From Rhodovarius crocodyli (GTDB lineage: Bacteria > Pseudomonadota > Alphaproteobacteria > Acetobacterales > Acetobacteraceae), in the NCBI RefSeq assembly GCF_004005855.1, contig NZ_SACL01000004.1, positions 488,247 to 552,246 on the forward strand: DNA of 64,000 bases, written 5' to 3'. Shown here one piece after another: positions 47,033 to 53,602 of this stretch. The translations under genes and the position numbers were made by a program. How positions within the stretch are numbered: the stretch's first letter is position 1; every line of letters begins with the position of its first letter. The notes under the pieces are model-generated. The model worked only from the letters and a program-made list of their open reading frames with translations. It was not told the origin of the DNA and searched no databases.

Positions 47033-48264
47033 CAGAACATGTCCGCGGGGTTCGCATCGCGCAGCTTGCGCATGGCCAGCAGCCCCGCCACGAAGCACAT
47101 GCCGAAGATGAGCGAGAACACGCCCAGCGCCCGGTCGAGCGGCATGTGCAGCGGCAGGAAGGTGCCCTTGGCCACCACGTCATACAGCAGCAGCGAGGTG
47201 ACGAGGCCTGGGATGAAGCCCACCACCGCCAGGATCACGGCCGCCCCCAGCACCACGCCCGAGAGATAGGCGTTGGAATAGCCCATGGCCTTCAGCGTGG
47301 CGTATTCGCTGAGGTGCCCCGCCACATCGGCGAACAGGATCTGGTAGACGATGACCATGCCCACCACGAGGCCCATGATGGAGCCGAAGACGAAGATGAA
47401 GCCGATGGGCGTGCCGTTCTCCCAATAGGCGCGCTCGGCGGCCACCAGCTCCTGATGGGTCAGCACCAGCACATCGTCGGGCAACAGGGTGCGCAGGCGC
47501 TGCTGCACGGTGGGAATGTCCGCGCCCGGGCGCAGGCGCAGCGCCACCAGGTCCGTCTGCGAGGCCTGGCGCGAGAAGATGCGGCGGAAGTTCAGCTCGT
47601 TCATCACCGCATTGCCGTCGGCGCCGAAGCTGGGTCCGATATCGACCAGCCCCACCAGCTCCAGCATCTTGGTGCCGAGCTGGACCTGGAAGGGGCCGTG
47701 GCGCTGGAACATCTCGTCCACCGGGCCGAATTCGGGGCGTGAGCGACGGTCGAAGGCGAAGGTGTCGGGGCGCGTCAGCGCGGGGGCCAGCGGGGCCAGC
47801 CCCTCGAACTGCACGGCGTTGGCCGTCACGTCCAGGCCGATGACCTGCACCATGCGGCGCTTGCCCGTCTCCGGGTTCCGCATGGAGGCCTGGGCCATGT
47901 AGATCGGCACCGCCCGCGCCACATCAGCATCCGCCAGCGCCTGAAAGGCCCGCGCGCGGGGAATGTGCTCCGGCCGGAAGCTCGCCTCCGTCATCGGGTG
48001 CATCAGGAACAGGTCGGAGCGCATGGAGTTCAGCAGGTTGGTGGCGCTGTCGAACAGCGCGCCCTTGAAGCCCAGCTGCATGAACACCAGCACGCAGGCG
48101 AACATCACCCCCGCCACGGCGGTCGCCAGCCGCGCACGGTCCGCCCGCAGCTGCCGCCAGGACAGCCGGACCGACAGGCCCAGCGCATCCAGCCGCCCGG
48201 CACGCGGCCGGATGACGGCGGCCTGCGCATCGGCCGGCCTCTCGTGGCGGGCGAAGCTGTCCAT
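47032..48264 (-). CDS. devC: ABC exporter permease, DevC family
   Basis: 410 residues of MacB/FtsX-like architecture: TM1 at about 46-68, a large periplasmic domain, then three C-terminal helices (IFVFGSIMGLVVGMVIVYQILF and two more). ADVAGHLSEYATLKAMGY is the DevC signature between TM2 and TM3. ATG at 48264 overlaps the devB stop. Confidence 0.93.
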   Translation of the reverse strand: MDSFARHERPADAQAAVIRPRAGRLDALGLSVRLSWRQLRADRARLATAVAGVMFACVLVFMQLGFKGALFDSATNLLNSMRSDLFLMHPMTEASFRPEHIPRARAFQALADADVARAVPIYMAQASMRNPETGKRRMVQVIGLDVTANAVQFEGLAPLAPALTRPDTFAFDRRSRPEFGPVDEMFQRHGPFQVQLGTKMLELVGLVDIGPSFGADGNAVMNELNFRRIFSRQASQTDLVALRLRPGADIPTVQQRLRTLLPDDVLVLTHQELVAAERAYWENGTPIGFIFVFGSIMGLVVGMVIVYQILFADVAGHLSEYATLKAMGYSNAYLSGVVLGAAVILAVVGFIPGLVTSLLLYDVVAKGTFLPLHMPLDRALGVFSLIFGMCFVAGLLAMRKLRDANPADMF

Positions 48265-49343
48265 CAATCGGCCCGCTCGGGCGGGCGGATCGCGACCTGA
48301 ACCTGCATGTTGCTGCGCCGGGCCAGCGCCACCCGCGCTTCCTCGGAAAGCGTCAGCCTGACTTCGAGCGTGCGCGCATCGACAGCCGCCACCGGGTCCG
48401 TGCCCGACTGCGCGGTGCGGCGCACCTGCCAGCCGATCTCACGCAGGGTCGCGGCATAGCGGCGGCTTTCGCCCGGCACCACGATCTCGGCGGGCAGGCC
48501 GACCGAGAGGCGAGGCACATCCGTCTCGTACACCTCGGCCACCACGTCGATGCGCGTCAGGTCCGCCATTTCCAGCACGCCGTCATTGCCCACCGCATCG
48601 CCCGTGCGGGCATGGATGCGCAGGATGGTGCCGGCGATGGGGGCGTAGACGCGCGACAGGGCCGCGTCGGCGATGGCCTTGGCCAGCGTCGCCTCGGCAT
48701 TGGCCACCCGCGATTCGGCCAGCTGAACATCCTCGCGCCGGGCGCTCGAGAGGGTTTCGAGCGCTGCCTGGGCCTCGGATTGTTCGGCGGCCGCGCGCTG
48801 GGCCGCGAAGCGGTTGCGCTCGGCCACCGCCTCGGCCCCGGCACCCGAGGGAACCAGCCTGTCCGTGCGGCTCGCATCGCGGCGGGCGATCTCGGCGGCC
48901 GAGGTCAGGGCCTGGATGCGGGCGCGCTGGGCCGCGATCTCACTGGGGCGGCCGGCGGCCACGGTGCGGTCCAGGCTCGCGCGCTGCTCGGCCAGGGCGG
49001 CCTCGGCGCGCAGCACCTCGGCATCCTTCAGGGGTGCGTCGGCGAATTCGGCCAGCAGCTGGCCCTCGGTGACGACATCGCCCTCCGCCACCAACAGCTT
49101 CGAGAGGCGGTTCACGTTCATGCCGCCCGGCGCGGCCAGGCGGCGGATGCGGCTGGCGGGCTCCACCCGCCCCAGCGCGCCGACGCCCACCCCTGCCAGG
49201 GAGCGCGGCAGCGAGGCCACCACCGGGGGTGCCGGCGGCGGGCCCGGTGGCCGCGCCTCCTGCGCCGTCAGCTTCCAGGTGGCGCCGGCGGCCACGGCCA
49301 CCCCGGCCACGGCGAGGACGATCATCAGCTTCGAGCGCTTCAT
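48264..49343 (-). CDS. devB: HlyD/DevB-type membrane fusion protein
   Basis: 359 residues. N-terminal anchor, lipoyl halves (NRLSKLLVAEGDVVTEGQLLAEF and VYAPIAGTILRI), a long alpha-helical hairpin between them, and a beta-barrel C-terminus. It links DevCA to an outer-membrane channel; no TolC gene is in this operon, though a NodT-type gene lies at 56,284. It follows tetR by one base. Confidence 0.92.
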   Translation of the reverse strand: MKRSKLMIVLAVAGVAVAAGATWKLTAQEARPPGPPPAPPVVASLPRSLAGVGVGALGRVEPASRIRRLAAPGGMNVNRLSKLLVAEGDVVTEGQLLAEFADAPLKDAEVLRAEAALAEQRASLDRTVAAGRPSEIAAQRARIQALTSAAEIARRDASRTDRLVPSGAGAEAVAERNRFAAQRAAAEQSEAQAALETLSSARREDVQLAESRVANAEATLAKAIADAALSRVYAPIAGTILRIHARTGDAVGNDGVLEMADLTRIDVVAEVYETDVPRLSVGLPAEIVVPGESRRYAATLREIGWQVRRTAQSGTDPVAAVDARTLEVRLTLSEEARVALARRSNMQVQVAIRPPERAD

Positions 49344-49344
49344 C

Positions 49345-49908
49345 TCAGGCGGGCTCCAGCAGGCTCAGCAGGGTCTCGTGCAGGGCGGCGAGATCGGCCG
49401 CGTCGGGACGATACATGCCGAAAACATGGTTCATGAACAGCCCGTCGCAGGCCGCCATCACGGCCAGGCCACGGCCAGGCTTCAGGCCATCGGCCCGCAG
49501 GCGGGCGCGGATGTCATCGGTGAAGAGGCGCACGGGCTCCAGCAGCTCCGGGAAATGGTGGTGGGCCGCGAGCAGGATGGCGGCCGAACGTTCGGCATCC
49601 TCGGCCTCATGGCATTCGGTCGCGAATTGCCAGGCGATGACGGCCCGGGCGACGCGGCCCGTGCCTTCGGGAACACTGGCGAGGGTCGCCTCGAACTGGC
49701 CGCGGATGTTGTCCGTCAGCCGCTCGATCATGCCGCGCAGCAGGGCTTCCTTGCTGGCGAAGTGGTAAAGCAGCCCGCCCTTGGAGACCCCGGCCTCACG
49801 CGCCGCGGCGGCAAGCGTCAGGGCGGGCACGCCCTGCTGCTGCACGATGCGCTCCGCGGCATCCAGGACGCGGGTGCGGGTGTCCGTTTCTGGTGGGCGG
49901 TCGGGCAT
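49345..49908 (-). CDS. TetR-family regulator of the devBCA operon
   Basis: 187 residues. N-terminal helix-turn-helix (TRTRVLDAAERIVQQQG, AAREAGVSKGGLLYHFASKEAL) and a C-terminal ligand domain. It is the first gene of the tetR-devB-devC-devA transcript and sits just behind its own promoter-operator, so self-repression relieved by an exported compound is the likely logic. ATG at 49908 is fixed by the promoter position; no ribosome site fits upstream. Confidence 0.9.
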   Translation of the reverse strand: MPDRPPETDTRTRVLDAAERIVQQQGVPALTLAAAAREAGVSKGGLLYHFASKEALLRGMIERLTDNIRGQFEATLASVPEGTGRVARAVIAWQFATECHEAEDAERSAAILLAAHHHFPELLEPVRLFTDDIRARLRADGLKPGRGLAVMAACDGLFMNHVFGMYRPDAADLAALHETLLSLLEPA

Positions 49909-49916
49909 GCGATGTC

Positions 49917-49944
49917 GATATACCGTCCAGCCGGTACAGTTCAA
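49917..49944 (-). promoter_or_regulatory. tetR-devBCA promoter with embedded operator
   Basis: Minus-strand -35 TTGAAC (49944-49939) and -10 TATATC (49922-49917) are 16 bp apart. Between them lies TACCG-N6-CGGTA (49921-49936), a TetR-type inverted repeat overlapping both elements. A start about 7 bases past the -10 would place the transcript's 5' end within a few bases of the ATG at 49908. Confidence 0.65.
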
Positions 49945-49984
49945 GGGACTCGCAAGCCGCGCGCCTTCACGGCATAGGGAGAAG

Positions 49985-50764
49985 ATGAGCCAAGCCCCTG
50001 TTCCGCCTCCCGTCCCGCCCGGCGTCATCGGCCACAACCGGTCGAACCTGACGCCGCATTACGCCATCTTCCCGCCGATCGGGATCATGGATTCCTTCCT
50101 GCCGGGGCTGGAGCGCTGCATCCTGCGCTTCATGACCTCCCCGCGCATGGGCGCGCATTTCGCGGAGGCCATGGTGATCGTGGCGCCGGGCGGCGGCACG
50201 ATGGAGCCGATCGACGACGGGCTGCAGCACTTCCTCTATGTGCTGTCCGGTGAGCTGGAAGTCGGGCTCGGCAAGAAGAAGCGCAGCCTGGTGCCCGGCG
50301 CCTATGCCTTCGCGCCCGAGGGCACGAAGCTCTCCTTCTCCAACAAGGGCGATGCCGAGGCGCGCGCCCTGTGGGTGAAGAAGCCCTATGCCGCGCTGAA
50401 GGGCGTGAACCCGCCCAAGCCCAAATTCGCCCATCGCGACGACGCCCCGCGCCAGGACGTGAACGGCCGCTATCGCTATTTCCTGCTGGGCACGCCCGGC
50501 GAGATGGCCTTCGACTTCGAGATGAACGTGATGGGCTTCGGCACCGGCACGCATTTCCACTGCGTCGAGACCCACATCATGGAGCACGGCCTGTACATGC
50601 TGACGGGCCAGGGCCTTCAGCTGCTGGGCCGCGACTGGCACGAGATCTGGGAAGGCGACTTCATCTGGATGGGCCCCTATGTGCCGCAGCAGTTCTACGC
50701 CACCGGCTGGGCGCCGGCGGAGTACCTGCTTTACAAGGACGTGAACCGCGACGTGGAATTCTGA
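49985..50764 (+). CDS. allE: (S)-ureidoglycine aminohydrolase-like bicupin
   Basis: 259 residues with two cupin domains. Motifs typical of AllE/UGHY: VIGHNRSNLTPHYAIFPP, GLQHFLYVLSGELEV, and in the second cupin GTHFHCVETHIMEHG with the metal ligands and EIWEGDFIWMGPYVPQQFYA. It releases ammonia from ureidoglycine in allantoin degradation. No other ureide gene is in view. AGGGAGAAG precedes the ATG; start is divergent from tetR with 76 bp between. Confidence 0.85.
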   Translation: MSQAPVPPPVPPGVIGHNRSNLTPHYAIFPPIGIMDSFLPGLERCILRFMTSPRMGAHFAEAMVIVAPGGGTMEPIDDGLQHFLYVLSGELEVGLGKKKRSLVPGAYAFAPEGTKLSFSNKGDAEARALWVKKPYAALKGVNPPKPKFAHRDDAPRQDVNGRYRYFLLGTPGEMAFDFEMNVMGFGTGTHFHCVETHIMEHGLYMLTGQGLQLLGRDWHEIWEGDFIWMGPYVPQQFYATGWAPAEYLLYKDVNRDVEF

Positions 50765-50770
50765 GGCGCG

Positions 50771-51178
50771 TCAGGCGGCGGCATCCAGCCGCCGCCAGCC
50801 CTCATAGACCACCTCACGCGCGATGAGCCCGGCGCGCATGTGAAAGACATGCAGCAGGCTGAGCTCCACCCGCGCGCCCACCGGGAACGGCGCGTTGACC
50901 ATGCCGGGGCCCGTCAGCGTCAGCCGCACCAGGCATTCATCCACCACCCTGTCCTCGGTCGCGAAGCGGTCGCGGGGCTCGATCTCGATGTCGGCCATCG
51001 AGGCGAACATCGCGCGGTAATTCGCCTCGATCTCCGCGTGGCTGGCGAAGCGCAGGCCGCGGGTCGGCACCTCCAGCACGACATCATCCGTGTACAGGCC
51101 CATCACGGAGGCCGGGTCCTGGGCCTCGCCGCGGATATGCGCGTCCACGGTGGCGATGTTGCGTTCGATCGGGGTCAT
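50771..51178 (-). CDS. SnoaL-like (NTF2-fold) protein
   Basis: 135 residues, one cone-shaped NTF2-like domain: IATVDAHIRGEAQDPASVMGLYTDDVVLEVPTRG start pattern and VELSLLHVFHMRAGLIARE near the end. Members are isomerases, hydrolases or ligand binders. Divergent from the MarR-type gene and very probably controlled by the two operators between them. Confidence 0.75.
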   Translation of the reverse strand: MTPIERNIATVDAHIRGEAQDPASVMGLYTDDVVLEVPTRGLRFASHAEIEANYRAMFASMADIEIEPRDRFATEDRVVDECLVRLTLTGPGMVNAPFPVGARVELSLLHVFHMRAGLIAREVVYEGWRRLDAAA

Positions 51179-51192
51179 GGGATCCTCTGGTT

Positions 51193-51234
51193 AGTCAGAT
51201 TGCCTGACTTCTATTTTAGTCAGATAATCTGTCA
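51193..51234. promoter_or_regulatory. double MarR-type operator over a divergent promoter
   Basis: Two palindromes: AGTCAG-N5-CTGACT (51193-51209) and CAGAT-A-ATCTG inside AGTCAGATAATCTGTCA (51218-51234), centres 25 bp apart, each beginning with TTAGTCAGAT. They overlap a plus-strand promoter with -35 TTGCCT (51200-51205), a 17-bp spacer and -10 GATAAT (51223-51228). On the minus strand TTGACA (51235-51230) is a consensus -35 for the SnoaL gene, though its -10 is unclear. Confidence 0.7.
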
Positions 51235-51239
51235 ATACC

Positions 51240-51683
51240 ATGAATGAACCATCCCCCCCTTCCCTGGGCTTCCTGCTCCGCAACGCCTATGCCGCGCTTG
51301 CCGAGCATGTGTATGGCCAGTTGCCGGATCGTGGCTTCCCCGAGATCCGGCGCGCCCATTCCTCCCTGCTGCGCCATATCGCGCCGGGCGGGTCGCGGCT
51401 GACGGAGCTGGCCGCCGCCGCCGGCATGGCCAAGCAGAGCATGGCCTATCTGGCGGACGACCTGACGGCGCTGGGCATGCTGGAGGCCGTGCCCGACCCG
51501 CGTGACGGGCGCGCCCGCCTGCTGCGGCTGACCGCGCGCGGCCGCAAGCTGTACGAAACGCTGGTCGCCCTCAGCGCCGAGGCCGAAAGCAGGCTGGAGG
51601 CGGAGTTGGGCGCGACCGGGATCGCTGCCCTGCGCCATGGCCTGACGCAGACCATCGCGCGCTTCCCGCCCGGGCTGGGCTGA
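51240..51683 (+). CDS. MarR-family transcriptional regulator
   Basis: 147 residues with a winged helix (SRLTELAAAAGMAKQSMAYLADDL, GMLEAVPDPRDGRARLLRLTARG; the wing DxRDGR is typical). It likely represses itself and the divergent SnoaL gene through the paired operators. The ATG is only 11 bases past the -10 element, so the message would have almost no leader and no ribosome site. Confidence 0.88.
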   Translation: MNEPSPPSLGFLLRNAYAALAEHVYGQLPDRGFPEIRRAHSSLLRHIAPGGSRLTELAAAAGMAKQSMAYLADDLTALGMLEAVPDPRDGRARLLRLTARGRKLYETLVALSAEAESRLEAELGATGIAALRHGLTQTIARFPPGLG

Positions 51684-51842
51684 CCCTACCGCACGGTCGG
51701 ACCACGGGCGTCTACCGCCCGGGGCGCAACACTTAGCCGCCGCCGACCGGCCGGTAGGTCGAAGTTTTTGCGCAAACCTGTGCGCATCCCCCTTCCCCCG
51801 GTTGACGCGCGCCCGCACTCGGACAAGGCTGCACCACCCACC

Positions 51843-51878
51843 AAGGAGGAAATCATGCCAATGAGGAGTGCACGATGA
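51843..51878 (+). promoter_or_regulatory. tandem ribosome sites with an eight-codon leader ORF
   Basis: AAGGAGGA (51843-51850) is a near-ideal ribosome site, followed by ATG at 51855 opening a seven-residue ORF (MPMRSAR) whose TGA overlaps the thiolase-like ATG by three of four bases (ATGA). GAGGAG (51863-51868) inside that ORF is a second site, six bases from the main ATG. This looks like a coupling leader rather than a random start. Confidence 0.5.
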
Positions 51879-53038
51879 CCAACGCGTTCATCGTGGGTGC
51901 CTATGAGCACCCCACCCGCAAGGCCGAGACCAAGTCCACCGCCCAGCTTCATGCCGAGGTCGCCTTCGGCGCCCTGCAGGACGCCGGCCTGACCGTCGAC
52001 GACATCGACGGCTACATGTGCGCGGGCGATGCCCCCGGCATGGGCCCGCTGTCCATGGTCGAGTACATGAACCTGCGCAAGCTGCGCTATGTGGACAGCA
52101 CCGACACCGGCGGTTCCTCCTACGTGATCCACGTCGGCCACGCTGCCGACATGATCAAGGCCGGCAAGGCCGACTGCATCCTGATCACGCTGGCCGGCCG
52201 GCCGCGCGCCGAAGGCATGCAGACCGGCACCGCCGTGCGCAGCGCCGGCTCGGGCGTGCCCGATGAGCCCTTCGAGCTGCCCTTCGGCCGCACCATCGCC
52301 ACCATGCATGCCATGGTCGCGCAGCGGCACATGTACCAGTTCGGCACCACCTCCGAGCAGATGGCCTGGGTGAAGGTCGCGGCCAGCACCCACGCGCAGT
52401 ACAACCCGCACGCGATGCTGCCGAAGGTCGTCACGGTCGAGGACGTGGTGAACTCGCCCATGATCGCCGACCCGCTGCACCGGCTGGACTGCTGCGTCAT
52501 CTCCGACGGCGGCGGCGCCGTGATCGTGGCGCGTGAGGAAATCGCCCGCAAGCTGAAGCGCCCCCTGGTCAAGGTGAAGGGCTATGGCGAGCACGTGAAG
52601 CACCAGATGGCCGGCCAGGTGGACCTGACCTATTCGGCCAGCGTGCAGTCCGGCAAGACCGCCTTCTCGATGGCCGGCTGCAAGCCGTCGGACATCAAGT
52701 ACGCCTCCATCTACGACAGCTTCACCATCTCCGTGATCGTGCAGCTGGAAGACCTGGGCTTCTGCGAGAAGGGCCAGGGCGGCCGCTTCGTCATGGACGG
52801 CAACCTGATCTCGGGCGTCGGCAAACTGCCGTTCAACACCGATGGCGGCGGGCTGTGCAACAACCACCCGTCCAACCGCGGCGGCATGACCAAGGTGATC
52901 GAGGCCGTCCGCCAGGCGCGCGGCGAAGCCCACCCGGCCGTGCAGGTCAAGGACCACTCGCTGACGCTGGCCAACGGCAAGGGTGGCAGCCTCTGCACCC
53001 GCCACGGCTGCGGCACCGTCATCCTGGAGGCTCTGTGA
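51875..53038 (+). CDS. thiolase-like protein lacking the nucleophilic Cys (SCP2/Ltp2 type)
   Basis: 387 residues of thiolase fold, but where the SCP2 thiolase at 28,111 has NACATGSAAIH this protein reads TDTGGSSYVIH, so the acyl-accepting Cys is replaced (Thr by my alignment). The C-terminal NHPSNRGG and CTRHGCGTVI elements remain. It is coupled to a DUF35 gene, like thiolase-fold retro-aldolases (Ltp2-ChsH2) and HMG-CoA-type complexes. Acyl-CoA retro-aldol cleavage is a reasonable guess; ordinary thiolysis is unlikely. Confidence 0.8.
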   Translation: MTNAFIVGAYEHPTRKAETKSTAQLHAEVAFGALQDAGLTVDDIDGYMCAGDAPGMGPLSMVEYMNLRKLRYVDSTDTGGSSYVIHVGHAADMIKAGKADCILITLAGRPRAEGMQTGTAVRSAGSGVPDEPFELPFGRTIATMHAMVAQRHMYQFGTTSEQMAWVKVAASTHAQYNPHAMLPKVVTVEDVVNSPMIADPLHRLDCCVISDGGGAVIVAREEIARKLKRPLVKVKGYGEHVKHQMAGQVDLTYSASVQSGKTAFSMAGCKPSDIKYASIYDSFTISVIVQLEDLGFCEKGQGGRFVMDGNLISGVGKLPFNTDGGGLCNNHPSNRGGMTKVIEAVRQARGEAHPAVQVKDHSLTLANGKGGSLCTRHGCGTVILEAL

Positions 53039-53433
53039 TGCCCACTCCCGCATTCGACCGCGTCCCGGCCGCCCCCAACGAGGATCCGGACAACAAGCCG
53101 TTCTTCGATGCGGCGCGTGAAGGCAAGCTGCTGCTGGGCCTGTGCAAGGACACCGGCAAGCACTTCTTCTACCCGCGCGGCGTCTCCCCCTACACCCTGT
53201 CCTCGAACGTCGAGTTCGTGGAGAGCAAGGGCGTGGGCGAGATCTATTCCTGGTCCGTCCAGCGCGGCAAGGAGCCCTACTGCCTGGCCTATGTCACGCT
53301 GACCGAGGGCGTGACCATCATGACCAACATCGTCGACACCGACCTGGACGCCGTGAAGGTCGGCCAGAAGGTGAAGCTGGTGTTCAAGCCCACGAATGGC
53401 GGCGCCCCGGTGCCGATGTTCACGCCGGCCTGA
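53038..53433 (+). CDS. DUF35 OB-fold acyl-CoA-binding partner
   Basis: 131 residues. The N-terminal helical segment is followed by GLCKDTGKHFFYPRGVSP, where a four-Cys zinc ribbon usually sits but only one Cys remains, then an OB fold (GEIYSWSVQRG, CLAYVTLTEGV, VGQKVKLVF). DUF35 proteins form stable complexes with thiolase-fold partners and bind CoA substrates. Start overlaps the thiolase-like stop (TGATG), consistent with a fixed-ratio complex. Confidence 0.85.
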   Translation: MPTPAFDRVPAAPNEDPDNKPFFDAAREGKLLLGLCKDTGKHFFYPRGVSPYTLSSNVEFVESKGVGEIYSWSVQRGKEPYCLAYVTLTEGVTIMTNIVDTDLDAVKVGQKVKLVFKPTNGGAPVPMFTPA

Positions 53434-53453
53434 AGCTGATGCTTCGATGAAGG

Positions 53454-53482
53454 GGGCGGGAACGATCCCGCCCTTTTCTTTT
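53454..53482 (+). terminator. rho-independent terminator
   Basis: GGGCGGGA / TCCCGCCC stem (8 bp, perfect) with an ACGA loop, followed by TTTTCTTTT. It ends the thiolase-like/DUF35 transcript 20 bp past its stop. Confidence 0.9.
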
Positions 53483-53602
53483 GCGTCGCATTACAAACAA
53501 AACAAGAACAATACCCTTCCAAAAAAGCGAAAATCCCCTCATTATGCACGCATAGGTGGTAAGGCCAGGCAGGACGCACGGCAGCCACGCAGGATGCAGT
53601 GC

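Noticed and set aside
46328..49343. devBCA as part of a MacAB system
   Set aside because: The permease has no fused ATPase and carries the DevC signature; the real MacAB is at 57,753-60,930.
53396..53602. N-terminal extension of the propeller-RTX protein
   Set aside because: It would run through a rho-independent terminator at 53,454 and an AT-rich promoter-like stretch.
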